The notes: a model not told the origin generated them from the sequence alone. A DNA stretch of 64,000 nt from CALKHT01 sp964511575 (GCA_964511575.1 CAZEFM010000005.1:20953-84952); one strand, 5' to 3'. Numbered from the stretch's first letter, positions 1 to 8,871 are shown. Numbers and translations: made by a program.

Positions 1-1227
1 GTGGCGCAACTTGCGTTCGGCGAGTTGCCGTGCCATCTGCGGCTCGGCGAGGTTGTACGTTCCCGCAGCGCCGCAGCACATGTCCGACTCGGGCAGAGGG
101 ATCAGCTTCAAGCCCGGCACCGCCTCGAGCAATTGACGCGGTGGGGCGGTCACCTTCTGAGCATGGGCAAGATGGCACGCATCGTGGTAGGTAACCGTCC
201 TATCCAGCGATCGCGTCGGGGGTTTGAGGCGAAGTTCGACCAGCAGTTCGCTGATGTCGCGGTTGATGCGAACGAACGCTTCGGCCTGCTGGGCATAGTT
301 GGCATCGTCGCGCAGCAGGTGGGCGTAATCCTTGAGCATCGCGCCACAGCCAGCCGCGTTGTTGACGACGTAATCCACGTTGGCGGCGGTGAACGCATCG
401 ATGTTCGCTTTGGCGAAGTGCATCGCTTCATCGATGTGGCCGCCGTGGTGGTGCAGCGCGCCGCAGCATCGCTGATCGTGCGGCACGACGACATCGCACC
501 CGGCAAGCTGCAACAGGCGGATCGTCTGGCGGTTGACATCCTGAAACAGCACGCTGCCGACACACCCGGCCAGCAGTCCGACCACCGCGCGCGGCTTTCC
601 ATCCACCAGAGCATCGCGATCGGCGGGATACCGCTGCGCCAGACGCGTTTCCCACAACGGCCCGTGCGACGGCAGCATCTGCTGCATCTTCGCAAGCTGC
701 AGCGGCAGAAGTCTGCCCGTGGCGGCGACGAGCGGCTTCCACAACCCCAGCTTCTGCAGCAATCGCGGCACGAGCATGGCCAGTTTCAAACGCGTGGGAT
801 AGGGAAACACGCGATAAAACATGGTGTGAATGAACCGATCAAGCAGCGACGGTTTCTTCAGTACGTTCAGCTTCGCGCGCGTTTCCTCGATGAGTTCGTG
901 ATACACCACGCCGGAGGGGCAGGCGGTTTCACACGCGCGGCAGTCCAGGCACAAATCCAAATGACGCACGACCGCATCGGTGGGGTCGATGACACCGTCG
1001 GCGAGCCCCTTCATGAGGAAGATGCGGCCGCGGGGCGAGTCGGCTTCCAGACCGTTCTCCGTGTAGGTCGGGCAGGCGGGCAGGCACAGGCCGCAATGCA
1101 CGCAATCGAGCGCCCGGGAATAGGTGCGCTTGTCGAGCGACAGCACGGGCAGCGTCGTGCTGTCCCGGGGCGGCGGCGAGCCGAGGCCAGACACCTTGCG
1201 CGGAGTTGGAGAAGCGTTCGCGTTCAT
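1..1227 (-). CDS. glcF: Glycolate oxidase iron-sulfur subunit GlcF (partial, C-terminus off the left edge)
   Basis: This is the electron-transfer subunit of glycolate oxidase; it passes electrons from the flavin subunits GlcD/GlcE towards the membrane quinone pool. The 409 visible codons show two 4Fe-4S ferredoxin motifs near the N-terminus (CVHCGLCLPACP at about residues 39-50 and CLDCRACETACPSG at about 90-103). Two cysteine-rich CCG domains follow: CCGALHHHG in the first, and YHDACHLAHAQ plus CCGAAG in the second. That is the family order, and only the last few residues lie beyond base 1. Its ATG overlaps the glcE stop by four bases (ATGA), so translation is probably coupled in a glcD-glcE-glcF operon. 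LutA/GlpC-like proteins share these domains, but the glcDE context favours GlcF. Confidence 0.95.
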   Translation of the reverse strand, partial: MNANASPTPRKVSGLGSPPPRDSTTLPVLSLDKRTYSRALDCVHCGLCLPACPTYTENGLEADSPRGRIFLMKGLADGVIDPTDAVVRHLDLCLDCRACETACPSGVVYHELIEETRAKLNVLKKPSLLDRFIHTMFYRVFPYPTRLKLAMLVPRLLQKLGLWKPLVAATGRLLPLQLAKMQQMLPSHGPLWETRLAQRYPADRDALVDGKPRAVVGLLAGCVGSVLFQDVNRQTIRLLQLAGCDVVVPHDQRCCGALHHHGGHIDEAMHFAKANIDAFTAANVDYVVNNAAGCGAMLKDYAHLLRDDANYAQQAEAFVRINRDISELLVELRLKPPTRSLDRTVTYHDACHLAHAQKVTAPPRQLLEAVPGLKLIPLPESDMCCGAAGTYNLAEPQMARQLAERKLRH

Positions 1228-2432
1228 GGGCGGTTCAGTTCGTCGGGTGTGGCGTTGCCTCGGAGAAACCGGCCGGGGTTGAAAACGTTGTGCGGGTCCA
1301 TCGTCGTCTTGAGGCGGCACAGCAGCGGATACTCACTGGGCAGCGGCGCGAAGGGTGCGATGCGTGCATCGTTGTCAGGCCGGTTGTACCAGACGCGGAA
1401 GCCGCGATGCTCTTCGATGATGCGGGCAAGCTGTTGATCGAGCGCGAGGGCGTGTTCGGCATCACCCTCACCGCCGATGAAGATGCACCCGTGCACCGGA
1501 AGCGCATCGATGCGCCATCCGCTGTCGCGGAGCGCTTCGCACGCTGCGCCGGTGGCGGCGGGGGGCGTCACCAGCTTGACCAATACCGATGCGAGCCGTC
1601 GCCAACGGCGTTCAGCCGTCCGCCGCGCCTCATCTTCCGCAAGCGTGCCGGTCAGCACGTTGCTCACTTTCGCGTGCGAACCGGCGAGGCGTTCCATGTG
1701 CTGCACCAACACCGCCTGCTGTGCGGCACATCCATCGGGCGTGTTGAAGTAACGGAACCGCGCCAGCCAGCGGTTGCCCTCTCGGTGGATCGACAATCCG
1801 GCAGGAGTCGCATCGGTGAGCAGCAGATCGGTGATGTGACGGCTGAGCGTGTCGGGTTCATCGAGTGTGACCTCGACGGTGCGCGCTTCCTCGGGAACGG
1901 CATACGTTCGCAGCGTCGCTTCGTACACGATGCCCAATTCGCCGAGACTGCCCACCATCAGTCGCGTCACATCGTAGCCGGCAACGTTCTTGACGGTGCG
2001 GCCGCCCACATGGATATCGCGTCCCACGCCATCGATGTAGCGCAATCCCAACAACAGGTCACGCACCGAACCGTATCCCGCACGCAATGGACCATACACC
2101 TCGTGCAGAATCACCTCGCCGACGGTCAGGTCGCTGTCGGCATCGAGTGGCAGGAACTGATTGGCGGCATGCAGCGCGGCGGCAATGTCACCGACCGTCG
2201 CCCCGGCGGCGAGACGCACGGCCAGATCGCGCGTGTAGTGCTCGATGATGCCATGACTGCCGGGCGTGACGGGTAGCGACAGCGGCTCATGCGATTGAGG
2301 CGGCGCGTGACCCAATCCCCGATGCGCAACGCCGTAATCCACCAGCGGTACACCCCGGGCGATCGCATCGCGCACGCGCTGCGCCAGCGCTTGGGGATCC
2401 GTGGTGTGACATGTTTCGGTGGGGGAGGGCAT
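1224..2432 (-). CDS. glcE: Glycolate oxidase FAD-binding subunit GlcE
   Basis: This is the second flavin-binding subunit of glycolate oxidase, 402 aa. It has the N-terminal half of an FAD-linked oxidase (PCMH-type fold): a short β-rich FAD-binding region to about residue 180, including VKNVAGYDVTRLMVGS, which is typical of GlcE and which GlcD lacks in this form. The C-terminus carries the family tail MDPHNVFNPGRF. It lies 44 bases after glcD and overlaps glcF by four bases, so the three genes form an operon in the order D-E-F. GlcE lacks the long catalytic domain of GlcD, and its length is near the usual 350-400 aa. I kept the ATG at 2432 because the conserved domain starts soon after it. Confidence 0.95.
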   Translation of the reverse strand: MPSPTETCHTTDPQALAQRVRDAIARGVPLVDYGVAHRGLGHAPPQSHEPLSLPVTPGSHGIIEHYTRDLAVRLAAGATVGDIAAALHAANQFLPLDADSDLTVGEVILHEVYGPLRAGYGSVRDLLLGLRYIDGVGRDIHVGGRTVKNVAGYDVTRLMVGSLGELGIVYEATLRTYAVPEEARTVEVTLDEPDTLSRHITDLLLTDATPAGLSIHREGNRWLARFRYFNTPDGCAAQQAVLVQHMERLAGSHAKVSNVLTGTLAEDEARRTAERRWRRLASVLVKLVTPPAATGAACEALRDSGWRIDALPVHGCIFIGGEGDAEHALALDQQLARIIEEHRGFRVWYNRPDNDARIAPFAPLPSEYPLLCRLKTTMDPHNVFNPGRFLRGNATPDELNRP

Positions 2433-2476
2433 GGGGTTCGTAGGGAAGAGGGCGCAGGGCCTTGGGTCTGGTTCTG

Positions 2477-3922
2477 TTACATGGCTCCGCCGGGGGAGTT
2501 TGGGGTTAACGGGGTGAGCAGTTCGATTTCGATGCGGTCGCTGGGAATCAGCTTGCCATCGTTGAGTTGATGATCGGGGTCGAAGACTTCCTTGAGTCGG
2601 TTGAAGGTGTCCAGCGTATCGGGATTGAACATCTTTCGCATGAGCTTCAGTTTCTCGACGCCCACGCCGTGCTCGCCGGTGATCGTGCCGCCCACGCTGA
2701 CGCAGTATTCGAGGATGGCGTAGCTGCAGCGCAGGGTGTTCTGCACCTGTTGCGGATCGTCCTCGTCGAACAGCATGATCGGGTGCACGTTGCCATCGCC
2801 GGCGTGAAAGACGTTGTGGATCGTCAGGTTGTGCTGACGTCCGATCTCGGCGATTTCACGCATGACCTGCGGCAGCATGGAGCGCGGCACGCACGCATCC
2901 TGGGTGCAGTAGCTGCGGCTGATTCGGCCGATCGCGCCGAACGTCTTTTTTCGGGCGCTCCACAGTTCCGCGCGCTGCTGTGGGTCGGAACATTGCTTCA
3001 CTTCGGTCGCGCCGTTCTCGTGACACAGAAGCACGATGCGCGCCAGTTGTTCATCGAGCACCGCATCCACGCCATCGATCTCGATCAGGAGCATGGCCTG
3101 GGCTTCACGGGGAAATCCGAAGTGAAACGCATCTTCGACCACGCGGATCATGCTGCCATCCATCATCTCCATGCTTGTGGGCACGATGCCGGTTGCGGTG
3201 ATGTCGCTGACGGTGTTGCAGGCGTGTTCGACATCGTTGAAGACGGCATACACGGTGCGGAAATGTTTCGGCGCGGGGACGAGTCGGCACCAGATGCGTG
3301 TGACGATGCCGAGCGTGCCTTCCGATCCGCACAGCAGTGCCCGCAGATCGGGGCCGATGCCATCGTAAAGTCCTTCGTCGCGGATGCGCACGATTTCACC
3401 GTCGGGCAGCACGACTTCGAGGCCGAGGATGTGGTTGGTGGTGACGCCGTGCTTGAGCGTGTTGATGCCGCCGGCGTTGGTGGCGACGTTGCCGCCGATG
3501 GTGGCGGCGCGTTGGCTGGACGGATCGGGCGAGAAGCGCAAGCCCGTTCCGGCGAGCGCTTCGGTCAAGGCGAGATTGCGCACGCCGGGTTGCACGACAG
3601 CCACGCGGTTGGCGGGATCAATGGATTCGATGCGGTTCATGCGCGTGGTGACGATCATGACGCCTTCGCCGTAGGCAACCGCCGCGCCGGCGAGTCCGGT
3701 GCCGCTGCCGCGTGGAATCATGGGCAGGTTGTGTCGTCGGGCCGCCTGCACGCACTTGACGACGTGGTCGCGGGTGGTGGGAAACACCACGACGGTGGGC
3801 AGGCCGCGGGCGATGGGAAAGCCGTCGCATTCATAGACGAGCAGCTCGTCGCGATCGGCAAGAACGCCTTCTTCGCCAACGATTTCGCGCAGCTCATTCA
3901 CGATCGCATGCGTCGACGTCAT
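2477..3922 (-). CDS. glcD: Glycolate oxidase catalytic FAD subunit GlcD
   Basis: This catalytic subunit oxidises glycolate to glyoxylate using FAD. At 481 aa it is close to the family length. The FAD-binding loop is visible as MIPRGSGTGLAGAA (near residues 75-90). The C-terminal FAD-oxidase domain shows FHAGDGNVHP and GEHGVGVEK, both conserved in the D-lactate/glycolate dehydrogenase family. The frame stays open far upstream, but homology starts at the ATG at 3922 (MTSTHAIV) and a -10-like hexamer sits eight bases before it, so I place the start there. It is first in the glcDEF operon and divergent from the aminotransferase that would use the glyoxylate. A D-lactate dehydrogenase role is possible from this subunit alone; the adjacent GlcE and GlcF argue for glycolate. 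Confidence 0.95.
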   Translation of the reverse strand: MTSTHAIVNELREIVGEEGVLADRDELLVYECDGFPIARGLPTVVVFPTTRDHVVKCVQAARRHNLPMIPRGSGTGLAGAAVAYGEGVMIVTTRMNRIESIDPANRVAVVQPGVRNLALTEALAGTGLRFSPDPSSQRAATIGGNVATNAGGINTLKHGVTTNHILGLEVVLPDGEIVRIRDEGLYDGIGPDLRALLCGSEGTLGIVTRIWCRLVPAPKHFRTVYAVFNDVEHACNTVSDITATGIVPTSMEMMDGSMIRVVEDAFHFGFPREAQAMLLIEIDGVDAVLDEQLARIVLLCHENGATEVKQCSDPQQRAELWSARKKTFGAIGRISRSYCTQDACVPRSMLPQVMREIAEIGRQHNLTIHNVFHAGDGNVHPIMLFDEDDPQQVQNTLRCSYAILEYCVSVGGTITGEHGVGVEKLKLMRKMFNPDTLDTFNRLKEVFDPDHQLNDGKLIPSDRIEIELLTPLTPNSPGGAM

Positions 3923-3936
3923 AGACCTGAATTGTA
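3923..3936 (-). promoter_or_regulatory. -10-like element and probable leaderless start of glcD
   Basis: On the minus strand TACAAT (3936 to 3931) is followed by eight bases and then the glcD ATG. With usual spacing, transcription would start at or within a base or two of the ATG. No convincing -35 hexamer is seen; the only SD-like bases are a short AGG. Confidence 0.4.
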
Positions 3937-3968
3937 TGCCGAAAGCGTGCGGTTTGCAGTTGTCGCGT

Positions 3969-3989
3969 GGACCTTTTGGCGGACCTTTT
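3969..3989. repeat. Direct repeat GGACCTTTT x2 between the divergent glcD and aminotransferase promoters
   Basis: The 9-mer GGACCTTTT occurs at 3969-3977 and 3981-3989, 12 bases apart start to start, midway between the two divergent -10-like elements. It could be a binding site for a regulator of both operons; no regulator gene is adjacent. Confidence 0.3.
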
Positions 3990-3996
3990 CGAGGCG

Positions 3997-4024
3997 TCGA
4001 CAGGGCAGGGCAATCTGTTACATT
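3997..4024 (+). promoter_or_regulatory. Candidate promoter of the aminotransferase gene, leaderless
   Basis: TCGACA (3997-4002, five of six to the sigma-70 -35 consensus), a 16-base spacer and TACATT (4019-4024). Only six bases separate the -10 from the ATG at 4031, and no Shine-Dalgarno sequence fits in that space. Confidence 0.4.
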
Positions 4025-4030
4025 GCGACC

Positions 4031-5227
4031 ATGAACACGACAGTTGCCCCGTTGACGCCCCCGCAACGCATCCTTCTTGGGCCGGGCCCCAGCGATGTGC
4101 CGGCACGCGTGCTGCAAGCGCTGGCGGCGCCGACGATCGGCCACCTCGACCCGGCGTATCTCAAACTCATGGACGAGACGCGCCGACTGCTGCAGGCCGT
4201 GTTTCGCACCAGCAACGACATGACGCTTGCGGTGTCCGGCACGGGCAGCGCCGGCATGGAGGCGTGCGTGTGCAACCTCATCGAACCGGGCGATGAAATG
4301 ATCGTGTGTGTCAACGGCGTTTTCGGCACACGCATGCGCGATGTGGCGCAGCGCTACGGCGCAACGGTGCACAGCATCGAAGCGCCGTGGGGCGAGACCA
4401 TCGACCCGGCCGATGTTGCCGCGGCACTCAAGGCGCATCCGCGCACGAAGGTGCTGGGCATCGTGCATGCTGAAACATCGACGGGTGCGCATCAACCGCT
4501 CCAGGAGATATCGAAGCTGGTGCACGATGCGGGCGCGCTGCTGCTGGTGGATGCGGTGACATCGCTGGGCGGGCACGAACTGCTGGTCGATGATTGGGGG
4601 ATCGATGCGTGCTACAGCGGGACGCAGAAGTGTCTGTCGTGTCCGCCGGGGTTGGCGCCGGTGACGTTTTCCCCGGCGGCGTGCGAGGCGATGGATCGCC
4701 GCAGGTCGAAGGTGACGAGCTGGTACCTGGACATGACGATGATCCGCAACTACTGGGGATCGGATCGTGCGTATCACCACACGGCCCCGATCAACATGAC
4801 CTATGCGCTGCGCGAGGCGCTGGCGATCATCGTGGAAGAGGGGCTTGATGCGCGCATCGCGCGGCATGCATTGAACCATCGGGCGCTGCGCGCGGGGCTG
4901 GAAGCGATGGGCATGTCGTACATCCCGCAGCGCAGCCTGGCGACCCTCAACGCAGTTCGCATTCCCGAGGCCATCGACGATGCGACGGTGCGGTCGCGGC
5001 TGCTCAACGATTACGGCATCGAGATCGGCGGGGGGCTGGGCGTCTTCAAGGGCAAGGCGTGGCGCATCGGGTTGATGGGGGCGGCGAGCACTCGGCGGAA
5101 CGTGACGCTCGTGCTTGCGGCACTGCAGGCGATTCTCGCCGACCTGGGCGCGACCCTGCCGGGTGACGGCCCATCCGCCGCCGCAGCCGTTTACGCCAAT
5201 GCGATGCCGACAACGGCGAGCGCTTGA
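4031..5227 (+). CDS. Alanine-/serine-glyoxylate aminotransferase family protein (class V, PLP)
   Basis: A PLP-dependent class V aminotransferase of 398 aa, expected to convert glyoxylate to glycine with alanine or serine as amino donor. The fold-type I signature is clear: LLGPGPSDVP at the N-terminus, the SGTGSAGMEA cofactor loop (about 69-78), HAETSTG (147-153), the aspartate in LLVDAVTS (171-178) and the Schiff-base lysine K200 in SGTQKCLSCPPG. The ATG at 4031 begins the homologous segment and follows a short-spaced -10-like element. It is divergent from glcDEF, whose product is its likely substrate, making a short glycolate-to-glycine pathway. Family members differ in amino donor (serine-pyruvate, alanine-glyoxylate), and the sequence alone does not settle which. 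It converges on the RND gene with an 88-base gap. Confidence 0.92.
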   Translation: MNTTVAPLTPPQRILLGPGPSDVPARVLQALAAPTIGHLDPAYLKLMDETRRLLQAVFRTSNDMTLAVSGTGSAGMEACVCNLIEPGDEMIVCVNGVFGTRMRDVAQRYGATVHSIEAPWGETIDPADVAAALKAHPRTKVLGIVHAETSTGAHQPLQEISKLVHDAGALLLVDAVTSLGGHELLVDDWGIDACYSGTQKCLSCPPGLAPVTFSPAACEAMDRRRSKVTSWYLDMTMIRNYWGSDRAYHHTAPINMTYALREALAIIVEEGLDARIARHALNHRALRAGLEAMGMSYIPQRSLATLNAVRIPEAIDDATVRSRLLNDYGIEIGGGLGVFKGKAWRIGLMGAASTRRNVTLVLAALQAILADLGATLPGDGPSAAAAVYANAMPTTASA

Positions 5228-5315
5228 GCGGAGGCGGCAGGACACGGTTGTTTCCGGTGGGAGACATCGAGCCTGTCATTTCGCCAAAGGCGAAAGCGGT
5301 GTTGGTTCCCCGTCA

Positions 5316-8195
5316 TCACGCCTTTTGCCGTCGGCTGCGAATCTCCAGCCATGCGGGCATGAGGATCCAGCACGCCAGCAGGACCATGCCGATCGCCAGG
5401 CTCAACGTGATGCCCAGCGAGCGAATGCCCAGGTGTCGTGCCGGAATCATGCTGGCAAAGCCGATGATGGCGGTGAGGCTGGTGATGGTGATCGCCTTGC
5501 CCGTGCCGCCGGTCAGGCCCAGCGGTCGGCTGACACCATCCTGTCGGAAGCGGTGGATGATGTGCACCCCCGAGTCCACGCCGATGCCGAACACCAGCGG
5601 CAGCACCATGATGTTCGCCGGGTTCAGGTCCAGCCCCATCACCGCCATGATACCCAGCGTCCAGATGAAGCCGATCACCACCGGCGCCAGGCTCAGCAGC
5701 GCATCCCACACCGAGCCAAAGTCGATCAGCACCAGAATGAACACGGCCAGCACCGCCAGCGCCCCCGCCAACTGGTAGGAGTCCCAGATCAGGTCGCCCG
5801 ACTTGTGAAACTGTGGGCTCGCCCCGGTGAGGTTCGGGTCGATCGCTTCAAGCTGCGTGACGAAGTCGCGAAGGAACTCCGGCTCGAGCGGATCCGTCAA
5901 TCCATCGGGCAGGTTGGGGTAGATCTCCAGCGCGTACTTGCCCGCTTCCGGCGCGTGATACATGCCGCGAATCGATTCGGGCAGCGCATCGAGCGTCAGC
6001 GGCTGTGTCGACAGGGCAGCGTCGATCTGACGGGCGGAATCCTGCCGCCACTGCGCCCATGCGGTGCGCAGCCGCTCGATCCGCCGCGTCTGCTCATCGG
6101 TCGGCAGCTCGCTGAGCAGCGTGATTGCCCGGCCGATCGCCCGGCTCACGCCGTCCATCGCCGCCAACACGTTTTCGGTGGGGCGTTGACGTGCCGGTGC
6201 GAGTCGGGCGAAGGTGAAAAAGGCCCGCACCGCCGCCATCTGCTGCACCAGTTCGGGTTGCCCTGCCGTGGGAGAGATGGCACCCGGCGCGACCGCGCCC
6301 GGCAGCGGCGTCGCAGGCGCATCGGTTGCGGGCGTTGCCGCAGGTGATGCCGCCTCCCCGCGCACCGCCGCCGACAGCGCCGGCTCCAGCGTCTGCCGCA
6401 CCTCGGCGATCATCGCCTTCTTCTCCGCTTCATCGCGCGGAAACAGCAGCCCCACGCCGCCCACCTCGTCAACAATGTCAAGTTCGCGATACTTCGCCGT
6501 CAGTTCCCGCGCCGTCTGCAGATCGTCGACGATGCTCACCGCGAACCACAGCGTTCGGCCGCCATCGTTGATCAGCCGCCGCTGCCACTCCACACTGTCC
6601 ACGCCGTGCGGCAACATGTTGAGCAGGTTGTAGTCGAAGCGAATGTGCGAAGCGCCGTACAACGCCGCCGCCGTGGCGATACCGATCCCCCCAAGCGTTC
6701 GCAGCGGATGTTTGGCGAACGGCATGACCCAACTTTCGCTGAACACGTGCCAGCGTCGATTGCTGATGGGAAAGATGTGGCGATGCCGGCGCTTGTAACG
6801 ACGCAGCAGGGCGGGGAAGACGGTCAGCATCGCGATGAGGCAGAGGATGATGCCCGCCGCGGCGATCTCGCCCATCTCCGCCAGACCGTTGAACTTCGTG
6901 AACGTCATCATCAGAAACGCGGCCGCCGTCGTCACCGCGCCGGTGATCATGCCCGGCCCCATGGTCTGGAACGCGTCGCGCATCGCTTCGACGAAGCCCT
7001 CGGTCGTGTCCGGCTTGGTGTGACGCACCATCTCCAGACGCGTGGCCAGGTGAATGCCGAACGCGATGCCCAGCCCCAGCAGAATCACCGCGAACACCAC
7101 GCTGAGTACCTGCAGATGGCCGATCGCCAGCGTCAGGTACCCGAACGACCAGGCGATGCCAACCAGAAGCGAGATCATCGCCATCACCGGCACGCGCCAA
7201 CTGTGAAACGACATGATCAGCAGAAAAGTGATGACCACCGTCGCGATAATGCTCGACACCGTGCCGTCGAACGTGGCGACCTGTGTCTCATCCGCTTCAA
7301 CGACTTCCACGCCGGTCAGCCCGACCTCCACCCCCGGATGCCGGGCCGACACCTCGGCGATGATCGCGCGCGTGGCGGCAATGGCGTTCTCCGCCGCCGA
7401 AATCGTGCCCTTTTCCAGCGTCGGCGTGACGCGAATGTAATAGTGTCGGCCGTTCTCGCTTTGAAAGTACTGCCACTGCGCCGCCGCCTCACCGCCCGCC
7501 TGCTGCATCGCCGCCGCGAAGTCGACCGGTTCGTCCGCCGGTGTCGCCAGCACCGTCGTCATCGCCTCGACCATGCGCCGCAGGTCGCCCAGCCCCGCCA
7601 CCGCCTGCGTTTCGTCCTCCTGCGACACTTCGGCAAGCCCAGCCGCCTCCCGCCGAATCTCCGCGTTCACCTGCCCGAACAGCGCCTCGGGCGTGTCGCT
7701 GGTGAGCATCATCTGCGACTGGGCGATGTCCGCGAGCTGGCGGCGAAAATCCTCCATGTTCATCAGCCGCATCGCGCTGGGGTCCGCATCGTCCGGCCCG
7801 AACCGCCAGACCACCTGTTGCGTCGCCTCCGATGCCAGAAGCGTTTCACCGAGGTCATCCACCAACGCCCGGGCCCGCGCATCATCGCCCGGCTCCGCCT
7901 GCCCGTCGCTGCCCCAGGCATCGACAATCACGATCAGGTCGTTGATCCCCTCGAAAAGCTCGTTCCACGTGATGAACCGCTGGTTCCAGTCCAACTCACG
8001 CGACAGCAGGTCGTTGCGGTCGCTCTGAAACCCCAGCGGCCCGAAGTCGCCGGGCTTGCCCACCGGCAGCCCGATGACCGTGATGTAGATCGCCGCCGCC
8101 GCCAGAAAAAAGGCGATTGCCAACACGATGTACGGATGCCCCGTCACCGCATCGGACCATTTCCCCAGCACCAGATGTCGCCACCGGTTGAGCAT
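5316..8195 (-). CDS. RND/MMPL superfamily transporter
   Basis: A large inner-membrane protein of about 959 aa with the two-fold layout of RND/MMPL exporters. One membrane helix near the N-terminus is followed by a large extracytoplasmic domain. A five-helix block follows (from VVITFLLIMSF onward, about residues 310-460), then a further helix, a second extracytoplasmic domain and a final block (VLAVFILVLIDFGSV onward, about 830-950). The loop between helices carries FGIHLATRLE and, in the second half, FGIGVDSGVHIIHRF, the characteristic MMPL/HpnN-like motif. I placed the start at the ATG at 8195 (MLNRWRHL), just before the first helix; an upstream in-frame start exists at 8264. It stands alone, with no membrane-fusion partner nearby. 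The substrate is unknown; lipids or hopanoid-like compounds are typical for relatives. Confidence 0.88.
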   Translation of the reverse strand: MLNRWRHLVLGKWSDAVTGHPYIVLAIAFFLAAAAIYITVIGLPVGKPGDFGPLGFQSDRNDLLSRELDWNQRFITWNELFEGINDLIVIVDAWGSDGQAEPGDDARARALVDDLGETLLASEATQQVVWRFGPDDADPSAMRLMNMEDFRRQLADIAQSQMMLTSDTPEALFGQVNAEIRREAAGLAEVSQEDETQAVAGLGDLRRMVEAMTTVLATPADEPVDFAAAMQQAGGEAAAQWQYFQSENGRHYYIRVTPTLEKGTISAAENAIAATRAIIAEVSARHPGVEVGLTGVEVVEADETQVATFDGTVSSIIATVVITFLLIMSFHSWRVPVMAMISLLVGIAWSFGYLTLAIGHLQVLSVVFAVILLGLGIAFGIHLATRLEMVRHTKPDTTEGFVEAMRDAFQTMGPGMITGAVTTAAAFLMMTFTKFNGLAEMGEIAAAGIILCLIAMLTVFPALLRRYKRRHRHIFPISNRRWHVFSESWVMPFAKHPLRTLGGIGIATAAALYGASHIRFDYNLLNMLPHGVDSVEWQRRLINDGGRTLWFAVSIVDDLQTARELTAKYRELDIVDEVGGVGLLFPRDEAEKKAMIAEVRQTLEPALSAAVRGEAASPAATPATDAPATPLPGAVAPGAISPTAGQPELVQQMAAVRAFFTFARLAPARQRPTENVLAAMDGVSRAIGRAITLLSELPTDEQTRRIERLRTAWAQWRQDSARQIDAALSTQPLTLDALPESIRGMYHAPEAGKYALEIYPNLPDGLTDPLEPEFLRDFVTQLEAIDPNLTGASPQFHKSGDLIWDSYQLAGALAVLAVFILVLIDFGSVWDALLSLAPVVIGFIWTLGIMAVMGLDLNPANIMVLPLVFGIGVDSGVHIIHRFRQDGVSRPLGLTGGTGKAITITSLTAIIGFASMIPARHLGIRSLGITLSLAIGMVLLACWILMPAWLEIRSRRQKA

Positions 8196-8322
8196 AGGAG
8201 CAGAATCGTAGGTTTCCGTCAGAAATGAGCAACCACCCATTGCTCCCAAATGGCCCAGAAGCACGCCCCCTACCCCTAACGCCCGGGAGGGCTGTCGCGG
8301 GCGTTACAACCGCTCCACGACC

Positions 8323-8360
8323 TTGATTCCGCATCTATTTAAGGATAAAATTAGGAATCA
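8323..8360 (+). promoter_or_regulatory. Sigma-70-like promoter overlapped by an inverted repeat
   Basis: TTGATT (8323-8328), a 17-base spacer and TAAAAT (8346-8351) form a fair promoter reading rightward. An inverted repeat, TGATTCC (8324-8330) and GGAATCA (8354-8360), brackets the -35 and the expected start site, which is where an operator would be. It sits in the 676-base gap between the RND gene and the sigma-factor gene. Confidence 0.4.
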
Positions 8361-8536
8361 TGCTCCGCTTTGGAGGGGACAGACCAATTCGATTGCGGAC
8401 AGCGGATTTGTTTCGCCTCACGCTTCCCGCCCCTTGCACACTCACCCCGTGGCCCTCGGCCTTTGGCCCTTCCAAATGTCGCCTTTGTCGTGTTTGTCGT
8501 GGGGGTGACATCGCCAAAAAACGCCGGAAACGTTGA
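8360..8536 (+). CDS. Possible 58-residue basic Cys-rich protein, near-leaderless
   Basis: An open frame of 58 codons begins with an ATG eight bases after the -10-like element at 8346-8351. The predicted peptide contains CRLCRVC (residues 40-46) and ends in the basic tail AKKRRKR, so it could bind metal or nucleic acid. Third-position GC is modest by eye compared with the surrounding genes, and I know no family for it. The evidence is position (promoter, then ATG) more than coding character. It may equally be the 5' part of a long leader of the sigma-factor gene or a small RNA. Confidence 0.25.
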   Translation: MLRFGGDRPIRLRTADLFRLTLPAPCTLTPWPSAFGPSKCRLCRVCRGGDIAKKRRKR

Positions 8537-8593
8537 AATGAAAGGAGATTACGTTCACGCCGCCCGGGTAGACCCCCAGGGGGGGTGACATCG
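8501..8593. repeat. 13-base direct repeat GGGGGTGACATCG, copies exactly 80 bases apart
   Basis: The same 13-mer occurs at 8501-8513 and 8581-8593. Between them lies non-coding sequence and the end of the small open frame. No function is apparent. Confidence 0.6.
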
Positions 8594-8613
8594 GGCAAAG
8601 GCTGGGGCAAGAG

Positions 8614-8669
8614 GCCGGAGCACGAATGCCAGAGGAGAGATGTCGGAGGACGGATGCCGGAGGACGCAG
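8614..8669. repeat. Imperfect 14-base tandem repeat, four copies
   Basis: Four consecutive 14-base units start at 8614, 8628, 8642 and 8656; copies 3 and 4 are closest to the common form GCCGGAGGACGGAT. They lie about 90 bases before the earlier of two possible sigma-factor start codons (8761). Too few and too short for a CRISPR array. Confidence 0.6.
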
Positions 8670-8871
8670 GATAAGACGCTTTACGTCCGGTCAATCGGCA
8701 ATTGGCAACTGGCATTTCTTCGGAATTTCCTGCAACCTCGTTACGCTGGTGCGTGTAACCATGGATGTGACAGCGCTGCTGCGGCAGAAAACTGTGGGGT
8801 CGAGCCTTTCCGTGCGGACGAGAGCGGCACAGGCGGTCAATCCGAACATTCCCGGCCGGCGACATAACGCA

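Noticed and set aside
2567..4030. Long open plus-strand frame in front of the aminotransferase
   Set aside because: It is the antisense of glcD in a GC-rich sequence; family similarity starts only at 4031, and glcD on the other strand has all its motifs.
5279..5295. Hairpin TTTCGCC/GGCGAAA between the convergent aminotransferase and RND genes as a terminator
   Set aside because: A seven-pair stem with a three-base loop, but no T-run on either side.
6606..8228. Long plus-strand open frame antisense to the RND gene
   Set aside because: The Arg/His-rich product resembles no family; the RND protein on the minus strand is clearly real.
8614..8669. Tandem 14-base repeats as a CRISPR array
   Set aside because: Units are contiguous without spacers, imperfect, and only four in number; no cas genes.
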